A stretch of DNA of 64,000 nt from Paulownia fortunei (taxonomy: Eukaryota > Streptophyta > Magnoliopsida > Lamiales > Paulowniaceae), in NCBI GenBank assembly GCA_019321725.1, contig CM033108.1, positions 21,341,799-21,405,798 on the forward strand. The letters are read 5' to 3'. The notes under the pieces were generated by a model that was not told where the DNA came from, did not search any database, and saw nothing but the letters and a program-made list of their open reading frames with translations. A program made the translations under genes and the position numbers. Shown piece by piece: positions 34,203 through 48,460 of this stretch. Each line of letters begins with the position of its first letter. Within the stretch, counting starts at the first letter, position 1.

Positions 34203-37200
34203 CTATCCTTCTCATTCTGCACTCTAATTTAATTGGACTTGGTAGCTGCTAATATGAAATAAGACCTCAAAGAAAAAGGTTAAGAAAGATGTGGTAATCC
34301 AGGGGAAAGCAAAGGGTAGGGACAAAGGGAGAGCCACTAGCATTTTATTAGCTAGGTTAGAGGGTTAGAGGGAGAAAAAGGTCGATAGAATAGCATCAGC
34401 TCATTTATTATAATTTAGTATTATATCATATATTACACAACAAACATTTTTGAGAAAATATTTGATACATATATGACGTATTATATAAAATATAAAATAT
34501 AATATAAAATTACAAAAGAATATCTAAATTAAAATAGAGTTACTGAGATTATTATAAAAAGAATTTTAATAGTTAGGGTAATGTTGACAACTTCGACAAA
34601 CAAGAGAACCAAGATGGATTTGAATGAAATAGAACCGATTTCATGGTCGAGAAGGAGCGTGAAGGCATCTGTGAGGGACAGTAACCAATTCCAACAGTCC
34701 CAAAATCAAATACGGAAACAACTCAAGCAGTTCGAATCAGCTTTGGCCACACCGAAATGATCTCATGTGTGCAATTAACATTTGTGTTATAATTGATTAA
34801 TATTTTTTAAAGTATATCATTAATCATATAACAAATATAATTCACTGTTCCATAATTTCAAATTTTCTATGAAAAAATATAGTAACTAGCATTAATTAGA
34901 GAGAGGTAACGTAACAATTGGGAAAAAGGACAAACCCATAAAGCAATAAAGCACTACCATCAAAGTTACAAGAGGGAAAATGGCTAGGAAGTCACCTTGT
35001 TCTCTTTTTTTGACAAGCAATAATGGGTTTGATTCTGTTCTGTCACAATGGACCATTGGTTCAAAGCAATTCAATAGGCTATAGATTTCCATGAGAAAAT
35101 ATTAGTATCTAGTTTTGTGTAAAGATTATCTTTATTACAAAGTTGATAGAGACGAAATTTATTCTCTTTGACATAATGTTTATAAAAAGCATTAAAAGCC
35201 CAACTCTCTAAAAAGAAAAAAAAATTGCTAAAAAGTCAATTGATTCTTAAGTGCACTCAGAAGTTTGCTACATATCTACTCAAAACCTTTGATCATATTG
35301 GTGGCATGGAAGATTTTATGATCCAACCATTCAAAAGCATATGAAGGGAAAATTCTTGGGAAGTTTTCTTTGGTAAGGGGCCAAATTCACCAACAACCGA
35401 TAATTATAGAAGTCTACTTGTAATTTATGTTAACCCCTTTCGTATATATCTTTTTACCAAAACAATAAATATATATATATATATATATATGATCAAATAA
35501 TTTATTTTTAAATTCATCCACAAATTCAAACCTGAGTTACATAGAGTGGGAGTGAGAGTGGGTGCTAGAGCATACTTAAGAAAGGGAATGGCTTAGAGCG
35601 TGTACTAAAGATAATAAAATTTAAAATAATATTTTTACATATATACCATAAATAAATTACTGTCATACCACAAATTATATTTTGATATTGTTTAGACCTA
35701 ACAAGCCCAAATAAAAATATTCTCCGGGATAATTATTTTTGAGTGAGCTTGAAAACTATTAACTATGATTAAAAGAGAAAAAAATAAGATTATAATTAAA
35801 AAGTTCTTTGTTGTCAAATTCATCATTGTAACTTACAAATTTCTTGTGGTTTTACGGACTCTCCATCTTCTTCCATTTCTCTTTTTTGTTGAACTCTATA
35901 TTTTCTCATCTTCATCACCAATATTCCTTTTTGGACATCTCTTTTCACTCATCATATCCATAACATATATAGTTTTTCACGTTATTTAGTATATGGGATG
36001 AAAGTGATGAGTGAACAATTTTTTCACTTTTTGAAGTGTAATTTGTCTTCGTTAAAGATTTGTCTTCGTGAAGCTCCCATTCTTAAATCGTTGTAATAAA
36101 TTCGGAACACTAGAACTCCATTCTAAATAAAATATTATGTGATCTAGATCTGAGCATCACAACAAAAAAAAAAAAGAGTTAACCAACTTTTTTGACACTT
36201 TTTTGTGCTATTGTTATCTTTTTGTGAGTATGTTTTGGTTTTGTGCAGTTTTGGGTGTGTGGGTTTGGCAGCTAGCGTTGATATGAAGCCATCCATGACA
36301 TCCACCGTGGTGGGTGGTGGTGGCAGTGGTGGTCGTTCACGTGGGATTGTCACCCACTCTCTCTCTCATATCACCACCACCACCACCACCACCACCACCA
36401 TTTTCCTTTTTACCCATAAGCCAATAGGAAAACCTTCCCATCACCCCATCTTATTTCTACCCTTTTTCTTCTTCCCCTTTTTCAAGCTTTTGCCCTTTTC
36501 TCCTACTTGGTGACCTTTCACCTATGTGGGGGATTATGGACTAGGATACTTTTTTTCACTCAAAAGTTTCCTTTCTATAAGGGCACAAAGGATTGGTCCT
36601 CCAATTAGGAATCACAAGATATTTTAGTCCAATTTATATATATATTTGGCAAAATAATGAATAGCATGATGTAATTTTGATCCGCACGCTTATTCTATGT
36701 ACCTTATTTTTTGTATTCAATGTATTAGTGATATCCACACAAGGGGATCATGGTGACATCGATATTCCACTAATTAAATAACAATTGAATTATTGGTATC
36801 ATCAATATATAATCGTGTGAGCATCAAATAGTGCGGGCAGAATCATTCTTCTGAATTTTTAATGAGTTGCATAAATTTCGTGGTCAAGTATTTTATAGTT
36901 CTAACTATAAAATTTTTAAAAAGATGTAAGTAGGTACACATGGCATTTTTCATTACATCGTTAACTCAACACGAATTTAAATTAGTTAAATACAAGATAA
37001 GAAAAGTTCACATTTAATATGTATCATATTATGATTTTTTTTGTTAAAAATTATGATAAAAAAATTCGGTAAAAAAATATGATCAGACGGTTAATTAATG
37101 GATTAGCAACTATATAGATAAAATACAAATATAAACAAAATTATTTGGAAGCAAAAATACGACTTATTTTGATATTATTTTATATAAATTATATTTGTAC

Positions 37201-37971
37201 TTATTTCTAAATTATTCAAAATTATTTTATAAGTATTTTTTATATTATTTAATTAATAATTATGACCTAATCTAAAGATAAATATTTAATAATAGTTAGT
37301 ATATTTATATATTATTAGAACTTTTATTTTTTATTTAAATGATATTCCATTAATACTTATAAATAACTTTTGAATAATTTTTAGATTATATAAATATTAT
37401 AAATATTTATTAAAATAGAGTATTATATGAGTAAATATAATATTTGTAATAAATGTTTCTCTTCAAAACTATGTACTGTTATTCAACGGTTCAAAATATA
37501 TACGAAAAACGAAAGAATTTTTTAATTATTTGTATGTATGTGTGTTATACGAGGATAATACGAATTTTAACTAATAGAATTATGGTCAAGTATAATTCTT
37601 TATAAAGAGAAATTATCAAAGAAATTGTCGAAGAAACTATCGTTTTCTATTGGATGTATATTATTAATACAAATTAATGCATGAGTGGTGGTTTCGTTTG
37701 TTATTTTTTACATCATTAATGTGTGTTTTTTAGAGATTAGTGTAGTTTAATTTTTTAGACGATTTTATTTTGCTAATATTAGTACATAGTTTAAATCAAG
37801 TTGAATAGATTCGACATCAACCTAATTCAATTAGGCCAACCTATATTTACGTTAATTGCGGTCGAATTAGATTAGAACAAGGGAAAAATAATATTCGTCA
37901 TAACTCAAGTTGAGTTCTCCTTAAGTAATTTTTACGTGATATATTACTTCTACACAATTCGATCGAGCTCA
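34203..37971. other. Intergenic, no gene seen
   Basis: Upstream flank of the trihelix gene and AT-rich spacer. It contains (TA)n at 35469-35490 and (CAC)n at 36372-36400. Open frames here are low in complexity (CAC/GTG-rich near 36300-36500) and have no recognisable domain. Confidence 0.7.
36372..36400 (+). repeat. (CAC)n microsatellite
   Basis: About nine uninterrupted CAC units; they create an artefactual Thr-rich open frame. Confidence 0.95.
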
Positions 37972-40900
37972 TCAAAATTATTATTTATTTCAAATTGGTC
38001 AGACTCGAGAAAAAGAGAGTTGCTCAATAAGCAATCAAGCAATCTCCTTAATTGTGGATTACATTTGAGAGGTGTAATGTACAATTCAAAGATAAAAATT
38101 ATGCCTTGCATATATATAAGCATTCTTGAAAGCGTAATATGTTAAATCCTGATTTTTCTCCCTTTCATCTGTTGAACTCAGTGTAATAACATTTCAATAT
38201 AATAATCTTTGATTCTCTTTTTCTATACGTAAAGTAAAATGCGTTTCTCCGCAATCTATTCCAAAATGATAGACACATGTTATTGTTTTATAGATATTGA
38301 CTTTCTTTCATTATTTAGGTTTGTTTTTATTTTATCTCACAAATTCAGTACCAATATTGTTTTATAGATATTGACTTTCTTTAATTATGTCTGGCTGTCG
38401 AAGCCTGGGTTTTGTTATAGTTTTGTTTTTATTTTGTCTCATGAAGTTCAGTACCAGGGGAAATAAGGTTTTACCAATTATTGATATCAGGATCAGTTAA
38501 TAAAATTAATTTCTGTAGATTTCTTTCTTAGTTTCTTTTTTTTTTTTTCTTATAAATTTCTTTTATTTTATTTTCCAGCACTTGAATTATCTTGTCTGGG
38601 GAGTGTGAGAGGACCAAATTTAGAAATTTTACTTTTAAATTAATTTATTGTTTCTCTCATAAATAATTAATATAATAACACGCACACATTAAAGAGAAGA
38701 AATTGGATGTCGAAGAGACTCTAGGCAAATTTTGCCTGTATTTCATTTTGTTTAATCAGAATTCAGTAAGTTATGGTATCCAAATTATTTAATTATCTTA
38801 GATGTCAAATATTAAAATGGTATTTATGCAAATTAAAAAGCTAGTAATAAAATTTAATTTTGGAGTTTGAACTAATGTATAAATGAAATATTTTAGTAGC
38901 TCAAGGAATTCAATTGAGGTAATAAACATTGAAATACAAGGCCATTTCTCATGTTAATTACTTTATCAAGAATATCAATTTGTCCAATCAAATAGTGAAA
39001 TAACAAAATTACATAGAATATCAAACCATTAAAGCCAATCAATCAAACAATAAATAAAGAGATCTTGATACATTTGTCAGGAAAATACATCCATATCAAA
39101 TGTATCAAAGCACATACCAAGCAAACAAGCCCTATAATGAAGATCCATCTTGCATTTATCAAGGAGCAAAATGCATATTTAGGCACCAAACTTTTATCAC
39201 AGTTACACAATAGTCATTTAAATTTTAGAAGAAGCATATATAGTCGTTCAATTATAAATATATATATTTATATATACATTTTGAGTTACTTAATAATACG
39301 AAAATACACTTCTATTTACACTTTTCAAAAGAAGAATATGTAGTCACTCAATTATTAAAAAAAGAATTACTTCTAGTCACTTATCTCAAGCTAACAAAAT
39401 ATTAATATATTTACATAAATACACATATGAATTTGATAAATTTAATAATAATTACTTAAAATAAATTATTAATTTAGGAAAACTTAAATATAAGAATTCG
39501 TAGTAGTATTTAATTATAAATGAATATTTTCACATATTTATATTTATAAATATTATTTAATTGAGTATAATAATATTTATTAATGTATTTAAGTATGTCA
39601 ATGAATGTGTGTATTTATTAAACAATATTAATCTTTTATAAATGAATATGTGTATCTATGTAAACATATGGATATTTTGCTAGTTTGGGATAAGTGATTT
39701 GAAGTGATTTTTTTTACAGTTGATTAATTATATATGCTTTTTTTCTAAAAAATAGGTGAGTAATGTATAATTCTGAAGAAATTTTAATGACTAGCTATGC
39801 GTTTTACCTTTATCAAATAACCCTTTTAAAAACTTGGGCCGAAAGTTCAAGTACACTTAATGGGCTAAAAATCACTATAAAGGCTATACGGCCCAAAATA
39901 AGCCCAAGACCAATACATATGCTGTTTAACATCTAAATTAATCACAAATCTATATGCAATTAAACAGAAACAATGTTGCTAACCACCTATGTCCCATATA
40001 TGCAATATATGGAATAATATATTTTTGTCTTAAATTTGTATTTACATATGATTTTATCAACCAGATTTTTAAGATTGTTTAGATAAATCATTTAAGAACT
40101 AAATTATTATTATTTTGGTTTTTTACATCTAATGCATTTTTGTATTTTTTGTATTTATTCATTAGTTTATTTTCATATAGTTATTCTTTTCGTGCCTTAG
40201 CATGGAATAAAAACTAATAATGTAAATATATATTGTTAAAACACGGAGACGAACCTGAGTAAGACTAGTCCATCTCTTGGGCATGGTAAGTCATCGACAA
40301 CCTGTTCAGAACTTCTGAAGATTAATACATAGTACATGATTAATAAAACAAAAATAAATAAGAGTTTACTTTTTACCTAAATAAATTTCGAGGCATTTTT
40401 TTAAGGGGAAAATACATAATTCCCTCCTGAAATCCGTTTATAGTTGCAAACACCCCTTGAACTTATAATTGTAACATTTACCCTCGTGAATTAAATGTTT
40501 GGGCAAAATTTTCCTTAATATAATGAGTTTATATAGTTTTAAGTACATTTTTAAATATTTTGCACCCCAAATTTAATTTTAAATTATATTTTAATTATAA
40601 AAGATATTTTAAACTATAGGTTTTAGAAAAAAAGTAATTAGTGTATTAAGTAATTTAATTTTATAAAATAAAGGAATAAAAGAGTATAATAAATACAAAA
40701 ACAAATATTAAACTGAAAAAATTATTTTGATTATTTTAATTCGAAATAAAATATTAACTATTTAATTTAAATGAATTTTGAATTGTTTTGGATAAAGTAC
40801 ATTTTTGTAATCTTAATTTAGATATAAAGATATATAAAGTGAATAAAAATAACCTATTAAACGCCACTAATGAAAGTTTTATTCAAACGATTAAGGTTTT

Positions 40901-43828
40901 AACTCTCAAAATTCTATAATATAAAGTATTGAATTAAATTCCACAAACGTTTGGGTTACTTATCTCCCTCTATATTAATGTGAGTATAGTTGTTTCATTA
41001 TTCATTGGAATTGATTGATTGTTTAATAATTATAGGGTAAAATATAAAAATTATCTCTGAAATTTAGCTTAATTACAAAAAATTCAGTTATTTTTCGAAA
41101 TTACAAATAACCATTTGAAGTATTACAAATATCCCATTGAAATTTGTCTTTATTTTACAAATTCTTCAATAAATGCAATTTGTAAAATAAAAACAAATAT
41201 TAAAGGGTATTTATAATTTATAAAAAAAAAAAAAAGTTAGACCATGGTTCGAAAAGAACTCTAAAACTTGAGTTGGAATCTTTGCAAATAAACCAATCAT
41301 GAATTTATGATCCCATGCACATCTAATGGAGCTGAATTTCCATTAAGAATCACTCTATGACATCATACATTGTGTTTGTAAGCATACAAAATGGTTTGAT
41401 GCTTTTTCGAAAGTAAGACACATGCGGAGACTATCAGGGTGAGCTCATAATTTTAATGCCTATTCACATAAAAAAAAATATATAATTTAATTAAAAAAGA
41501 ATATTGATTGATTTTACAATTTCTCTCCACCTATTTATATATAAATATATGTATATATATATGGTGGGCCCAGGGCCCAATTTCAGTAACTAGAGCAAAC
41601 TAGTAAATCTCTGAGAAAATTAAATGAATAAAAGTAAAAAAAGCAAGAAGAGCAGAATGGGAAAAGTAACAAGATTTATTACCATAACTCTTTTGACTGC
41701 ACTTGGAATACCCATATGTGAAATGTATAGTGTAGCCCATTCTGGTAATTTCATCCCTTTAGAAAGTGTAGTACAACTTACTTCCTGTCTTTAAACTCAA
41801 CTATAATAACATTTTCTGTCAACGAAAAATGAACGCTATCTATTATATTCATTATTCGAGTTGAGTTTCTATTTTTCGTACTTTAAGTCGGATTCATTTT
41901 ATATCTTAAACTTCAATCGGGATTAACTATCTTACCTATGGCTCAAATTTTCATTCATATCTACATTTTTGTCAGTAAAATTTTTGAATTTTACGCTCCT
42001 CTACTAAGTCTATGCTATCGAACACCCCCTCTACAAATAATAAGAAAAATGAAAAAACTTCAAATAACCCTTTGAGACAAACATCTTGTTATGGAATTAA
42101 TTATCACATTAAAAGGAAGCATCATTTTACCAAAATAACCCTAATAACTATAAGAACTAACTATTTCTTTTTTTTTAAAAAAAAATAAAATATTTACATG
42201 AGATTGATTTTAACACAAATAATATAATTTTGAGTGCGATCATACTAGCGCTAACGCACTTATCCCATCAAAACTCTAAAATTAATTGATCGTCCTTGTA
42301 TTGTACCCCTCCCCCTCTCCCCTCCCCTTAATAATAAATAAATAACATTATTTGATTTTAGAAAAGTACTTGGGACAAGCAGGTTTAAGTGAGTAGAAAT
42401 ATTTTAAATTAGAAAGAGCAAAATATTTTTTTACATATTAAGAGATAAAGGGACTTCTAAAATTTAGTATTTATTAACAAGAACAATGTGATTTAGAAAA
42501 AAACAGGCAATGTTTGTTTCATTTTTCCAAAAATATTTGGGAATAGTGTTTTGTGGAAACAATATTTTTATTCTGCCAAAACATCCCCCTAAAACGAATT
42601 TTATTTCTCCCAAAATCCTTCTCTTATCTTTATATATTTTTCATTCATTGCATCAATTTATATATATATATATATATAGTTATATTCGTCCTCATCATTA
42701 ATAAGAATAAATAAACATATTGATGCGTATCAACATTGTATGTACCAAGAAATTTACAAATCAACACCTTCACTTTCCAATCTCCATTCAAGAACACCTG
42801 CTTTCTAATCTATGTCCAAGAATACCTAAAAAAGAGTAGGTTAGGAATGCTAGGCAGCTCTAGGAGAGTAATATGAATATTGAGAATGTTGGAATGTAAA
42901 AGTAGGTGATGTAAAAACATTCCTCAAAACCTGTAAAGCCCTTATATAATGAATCTTTATCAAGGTAATGGATAAGGATTCTACGTCCTTCCTGTAATTT
43001 TGATAAGGCAAATTACCCACCTATCAAAGGATTTATTTAAAGTAGATTCTTTTTTCTTATCCAAAACCTAGTAGAGTTACTGTAGGACTCCAGTTGGATA
43101 TCTAGATTTCCAGTAGAGCTCAGCTAGAAGAAGATGCATTAGTTCAGCCATGTTGAAGTTAGACAAGTCAGCCATTAGAAATTGACCTACCCATTTAACT
43201 AAATTTGATTCAAGGATAGGGGTGCTTACGGTTCGATTAACTAACCGAATAGAATCAAATCGAAATTTTAATTTTTGAAACATAACCAAAAATTTTGGTC
43301 AGGTTTTTTATTTTTTATTTTTAAAATTTTTAATTTTTGGTTTGATTTTAATTTTTTATTAGGTTAATTGAATCGAATTGAAAACTGAATTAGAATTTAT
43401 ATTTATATTTTTTATATATTTTTTTACACTTATTATTTTTTATACTAATTCTTTAACTCAGCGAAACTAAAAAATAATGAAAAATATATATATTCATGAT
43501 TTTATTATTTAATTTTTTATGTATTTTTTATATTTTATTTTAAAAAAATTGAATAACCAAAAATCGAATCGAAAAACTAAAAAGAAATTATATTATAATC
43601 GAACAAAATCGATTAATTTGTTTCAATATTCAATTTATGATTTTCACCAATCCTAAGTTTGATTCAATTCAGCTTAACTAAATGATGAGCCCTACTCAAG
43701 GACTTACCTAGCTCAACACAAACAATTGTTGCTAGCTTTAGTGATAACCTTAGGCATTTAACTAACCTTAGAGCTATTAGAGCCCAGGTCCCCCTCCGGC
43801 CTAAGGTTCAAACTCATTTGCAACAAGA
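37972..43828. repeat. Exact copy of 1-5857, non-coding
   Basis: Identical to the left block in all stretches compared, but here embedded in continuous sequence on both sides, so this is the better-supported location. No gene seen. The MITE-like element recurs at 43213-43654. The right end of the copy is 156 bp before a Gypsy LTR. Confidence 0.95.
43213..43654. mobile_element. MITE-like AT-rich element (second copy)
   Basis: Same element as 5242-5683, within the exact duplication. Confidence 0.4.
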
Positions 43829-43984
43829 TAACCCTAATCTTCTAAACTCAATTAGTCAGATTTGCGCCACATCACATATGTATTTATATCTTACAATTAT
43901 TATTTTAAGATAAATATATATATTTTTAATCATTATCTTATTATAATATAAAATACTATAACAACTTTGATTATGCCTGAAAAT

Positions 43985-45128
43985 CCAACAATAATCAAGA
44001 ATATTTTAATTAAATGATAATACCTTAACAAGAACGAGCCTTGTGCTGAATTGACCTGTAAAGTGTTGGAGAGTGCCCAACATACACACTCCGATGCTCA
44101 AGTCAGTAAAGATAATCAAAAGCCTCAATCAATCAATCAATCAATTAAGATTATATCTTTTTTTTATGAATATAATTGTGTGTAAAAAAAAAAATCATAC
44201 CTTGCATCTACTTTTATAGCAATGCATAAACAGTAGTTGAATAAGGAAATAATTCTATTACCTTGCAGGGATAAGGCTAATATTCAGGAAAGATATGGTC
44301 AATCTCCTAAAATCTTACTTATTAATATGGAATGATTTCTTTCATTTTCTAGAACCCTAATAATGCCCATTTACATACCTTTACCTTTAACCCAAGCTCA
44401 TTACTCAACATACTAACTCCATAATATCGTAGATCTGAACTAAACCAGCTCAGCCACCCAAGTCATTAGTGTAGGTCTGAACTAAACTAACTTGGACACC
44501 CAAAGTCGATAAGGTAGATCTGACCAACTTCAACTCTGCTAAACCATGTCATCTTAATTGACTAATCAGCCTATCGCCAGTAATCATTGAATACTCAGCT
44601 CAGATTTTGGAACACGAAATGCCCATTAAGTATGTGGTCTTTTCTGAATCACATCAACTAGTTCCCCTACTTTGTTTAAGCACAGGCTGATTAATCAGAG
44701 TAACAATACACGAATCTGAGCAAGAGTAGCTCTTCTGCCGCAACCATCATTATCTATCTTTTTCGCATTAAATATAATATGCCCCAAAATTCCCACTTAT
44801 TTTGACGCATAAAATCCCACGCTTAATTAGAATCTGCCAAAAGCGACAATCACTTCAACTGCCCGACTAAATCCATCTATACACGCGTTCATCATCCTCA
44901 GATATAATTGTCCATTCCATAAATAAGTTGATCTGGTCATTACATAGCATGCATCTACGGTACCGATCAAAACATCTTTTCAACTTCCTTCTGCGTCATA
45001 TAAAGGTCTTATTCCTGCTTACCACTACACTCTTTGCATCATGTTTCTTGCACAACAAACCCTAGTCCATCGCGAGGAGCTTCCAGGCGTCTCCAGTTGT
45101 AGTCCGAGGACTAGTGCTTAACTCTTCA
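43985..45128 (-). repeat. 3' LTR of the Gypsy element
   Basis: About 1.1 kb matching 50154-51243 from TAATCAAGAATATTTTAAT to GAGGAGCTTCCAGGCGTC. On the minus strand it begins TGAAGAG after a polypurine tract (about 45142-45129, GGAGGAGGATGGGT). The left boundary is uncertain by several bases because the terminal TGATGATGC of the other LTR is not preserved. Confidence 0.8.
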
Positions 45129-45139
45129 ACCCATCCTCC

Positions 45140-45900
45140 TCCTAATCTACTCAATTTGGCCTTGATGCCTTGTACAATAATCTAATTAATAACTTCTACT
45201 TGTTCATTTACTTGCGGATAGCAACCGAGGTGAACCTCTATTTGATCTTCATTTCCTCACACCAAGCTCGTACTTTCACCCCATTGAATTGAGTACCATT
45301 ATCTGATATCAAGTTCCTCGGTATTCCATATCTGCAACTAATATTTTTCCAAAGGAACTTTATGACTTCCGCCTCTGTGATTTTAGCTACGGGCTTAGCC
45401 TCCACCCATTTGCTAAATTAGTCAACTGCTACTATCAGAAACTCCTTTGCCCCGAGGCTAATGGAAAAGATCCCATGATATCTATTCCCCATTGTGTAAA
45501 AAGACAAGGGGAATTTATCATGACTCTTCTACAGGTTGATGTATTAGCGGAGCATGCCTCTGACATTTATCACATCTCTTAATCATTTCATCTGCATTTC
45601 TTCGAATGGTGGGCCAAAAATACCCTGCCCTCTAGACTTTCCTCACCAACGCTCTGCTTCCGAAATGATCTCCACAACATCCTTCGTGTATTTCTCTAAG
45701 AACATATCTTTCCTCCTCTTTTGATAAGCATCTCAAATAAGGTGTACTGAACATCCTTTTGTATAAAAGAACTCCTATAATGCAAAACTGCACTGCTTGG
45801 CTCTGTACTTGAGTGATATTTTTTTTACTATGAGAAATAGTCCATATTTTAGGTACGACAAAATAGGTGTTCTCCTATCATCTCTTTCCTCTATTACCAT
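45140..45900 (-). pseudogene. Gypsy integrase remnant
   Basis: On the minus strand the HHCC zinc-binding part reads HFGSRALVRKV, stop, [20 protein letters not shown], then [13 protein letters not shown] (about 45690-45540). The catalytic core follows with FSKWVEAKPVAKITEAEVIKF and RYGIPRNLISDNGTQFNG (about 45420-45290). Stops and frame changes leave no long frame. Confidence 0.85.
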
Positions 45901-45959
45901 TACTTCTTTTTCAATGTTGTTGTACGGTGCGGACATTATATTTATCCTTTGAGTCTTAC

Positions 45960-46443
45960 AGCCAACTATAGAGCTAGCCATCTTAGACAAATAATCTGTC
46001 TTGCTATTTTCTGATCGAGAAATCTGATGTATTTCTATGCAATCAGATTATGCCCTCATGCCTAAAATTTGCTCTACATACTTCCCCATCCTTTCTTCTT
46101 TTATTTCATACTGACCTTCCACCTGTTGAGTCATAACTCTACAGTCTGAGTAGACCACTAGATGTTTTACTCCTAACTGTAAAGCCATCTTCAATCCTCT
46201 CAGTAAGGCCTCATACTCGGCTTAATTATTGGATGTTTTGAAGTTGAATTTGACTGCAAATTCTAGCTCGTCTCCTTCCGGGTTAGTTAGGACAATTCCA
46301 GCTCCACATTCCCCTAGAAAGGTTGACCCATCTACACGTAATAGCCACTTTGGTCCTTGTTTTTCCTGTTCGGTCAACTCCTGAATAAAGTTTGCTAAGG
46401 TCTGTGCCTTGATTGCCACCGTAGGTTGATAGTCAAATATCAT
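45960..46443 (-). pseudogene. Second (archaeal-type) RNase H of the Gypsy element
   Basis: LLRVDGSTFLGECGAGIVL, then (after a TAA where CAA is expected) AEYEALLRGLKMALQLGVK, LVVYSDCRVMTQQVEGQYE and KTDYLSKMASS. The D, E, D, D residues of an active RNase H are all still visible. This domain is separate from the RT-linked RNase H at 46481-46738 and supports assignment to the Tat lineage. Confidence 0.85.
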
Positions 46444-46480
46444 ATTCTCCCATCTCTATAGCCCATTTGATAATTCTTCC

Positions 46481-47842
46481 TCAAGTATCAGGCTTTCCTA
46501 GAATGTGCTTTAGTGGCAGGTTTGTGCAAACTGCCACCTTGTGTGATAAAAAATAAGATCTTAGCCTCTTCGCCATTGTGACCAGGGCTAATCCTCCTTT
46601 CTCTATCTCAGAATACGTTTGTTCAGGTCTATGAAATAACTTACTCACGCAATAAATTAGTTCCTGCTGACTTACTTCTTCTTGTAACAAGACAGAACTG
46701 ATATCACGCTCACCTACCGATAGATAGGCATACAACACTTATCTCGAAATTGGCTTTGTGAGTAATGAAAGCTTAGATAGAAACTCCTTCAGCTCGTCAA
46801 ACGCCTTTTGACATTCCATTGTCCATTCAAATTGACTTCCCTTTCTCAAGATTTTGAAGAAGGGGAAATTCCTTTCTACTGACCTAGATATGAACCTACT
46901 CAATGCTGTAATTTTTCCTATAAGGCACTGCACATCTCTGATCTTTGAAGGATGGTTCATATCTAAAATAGCTCGGACCTTCATGGGATTGACTTCGATT
47001 CCCCTTTCAGTCACCATGTATCCCAAGAACTTGCCTGCTTTTACTTCGAAGGAACACTTGGACGGATTCAATTTCATGTCATACTTTCTTAATACGTCAA
47101 AGGTCTCTTTCAGATTAGAGATATGTGATTCTATTTTTTGGCTCTTCGCCAACATATCATCTACATACACCTCCATGTTCCTCCCCAACTGCTGCTTGAA
47201 CATCCTATCCACCAACCTCTAGTATATGGCCCCGATATTTTTTAATCTAAAAGGCATAACTACATAACAATAAGTACCTCTTGAAGTTACAAAACTAACC
47301 TTCTTTTGATCTACTGGGTGAAGCATGATCTCATGATATCCTTGATAAGCATCTATCATACTCAATAGCTCGCATCCCGAGGTAGAATCCACCAACTGAT
47401 CAATTCTGAGCAAGAGATAGTGGTCTTTTAGGCATGCTTTATTTAAGTCCCGAAAATCAATGCACATCCTCCATTTTCCTACTCCTTTGGGGACCATAAC
47501 AGGATTAGACAACCATTCTGGGAACTATATTTCATGAATATGACTAGCTTCCAACAACTTTCGTACCTCATCATCTATAATTTTATTTTTTTCTGGACCA
47601 AAATGTCTCCGCTTTTTTTTGACTGGCCGAACTGTTAGGTCCACATTCAAATAGTGTACGGTTATTTTAGGATTTATCCCCATCAAATCTTGGGCAGACC
47701 ATGCAAACACATCAACATTCTTCCTTAAGAAATCTACCAGTAATTCTGCCAATTGTTGACCCAGTTGAGTACCAATTCTAGTTATCTTATGAGGTTTACT
47801 AGGAACTAGCTCAACTGTCATCAGTTCTTCATTAGGCTGCAC
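46481..47842 (-). pseudogene. Gypsy reverse transcriptase and first RNase H remnant
   Basis: RT: LVDFLRKNVDVFAWSAQDL, SNPVMVPKGVGKWRMCIDFR, DLNKACLKDHYLL, MIDAYQGYHEIMLH, the box MEVYVDDMLAKS (near 47165), and KCSFEVKAGKFLGYMV. The linked RNase H shows YAYLSVGERDISSVLLQEE and FHRPEQTYSEIEKGGLALV. Stops lie near 47524, 47220 and 46738. Confidence 0.9.
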
Positions 47843-47996
47843 ATGAGGTTCGAGCTTGTCGTCCTGTCCTACTTTGGCCTTCTTTTTTTCTCAGTCTCCT
47901 CTTTAGGAGTATCTATATTCATTATTTCTTCTTTATCCGTTTTTTTATTACCTCCACATAACATTTCCTAGCAGAATACTAATCTCCTTCTACTTC

Positions 47997-48260
47997 TCAT
48001 ACGGTTTCTCCTACTAGAAACTTCATCTTCATATGATAGGTAGATACTACCCCCTGGAATATATTAAGTATAGGTCTACCCAATATGACATTATATACTG
48101 ATGGTGCATCAACTATCAAAACTCGTACCATCCCGACCTTTTGCAAGAGTGGCAAGCCTAATGCGACCGGCAAGATCACCTGTCTTTTGGGTTGAATTAC
48201 TCTACCCGCAAAGGCGAAAAGTGATGTTTCTATAGGTAGCAACTCAGCTCCCAATTCCAT
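47997..48260 (-). pseudogene. Gypsy protease region remnant
   Basis: The stretch reading VRVLIVDAPSVYNVILGRPI is the C-terminal part of a Gypsy retropepsin (the ILGR motif). The upstream DTGSS-like catalytic motif is not preserved in a readable frame. Confidence 0.7.
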
Positions 48261-48460
48261 TGCTTATAACAATCATAAAATAGAATATCCATGAGCTCCC
48301 TGTATCCACAAAAACTCATGCTACATCGTAATTAGCAATGGACCATAGCATCATTATGTGGGACCTATAAACCTCTCTTGTCTTTCGGTCCGAACTGAAT
48401 GGATATTCCCTTACCCACCTGGTTAACCTCATACCTTTCTTCCCACCAAAACCTAGCTGC

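Noticed and set aside
36205..36513. Open frame of 102 codons with Gly- and Thr-rich segments
   Set aside because: Composed of the (GGT)n/(CAC)n microsatellite and low-complexity pyrimidine sequence.
1..43828. A genuine recent segmental duplication of 1-5857
   Set aside because: Perfect identity in fast-mutating tracts together with an end exactly at a 100-N gap is better explained by assembly; kept as a finding, not called as biology.
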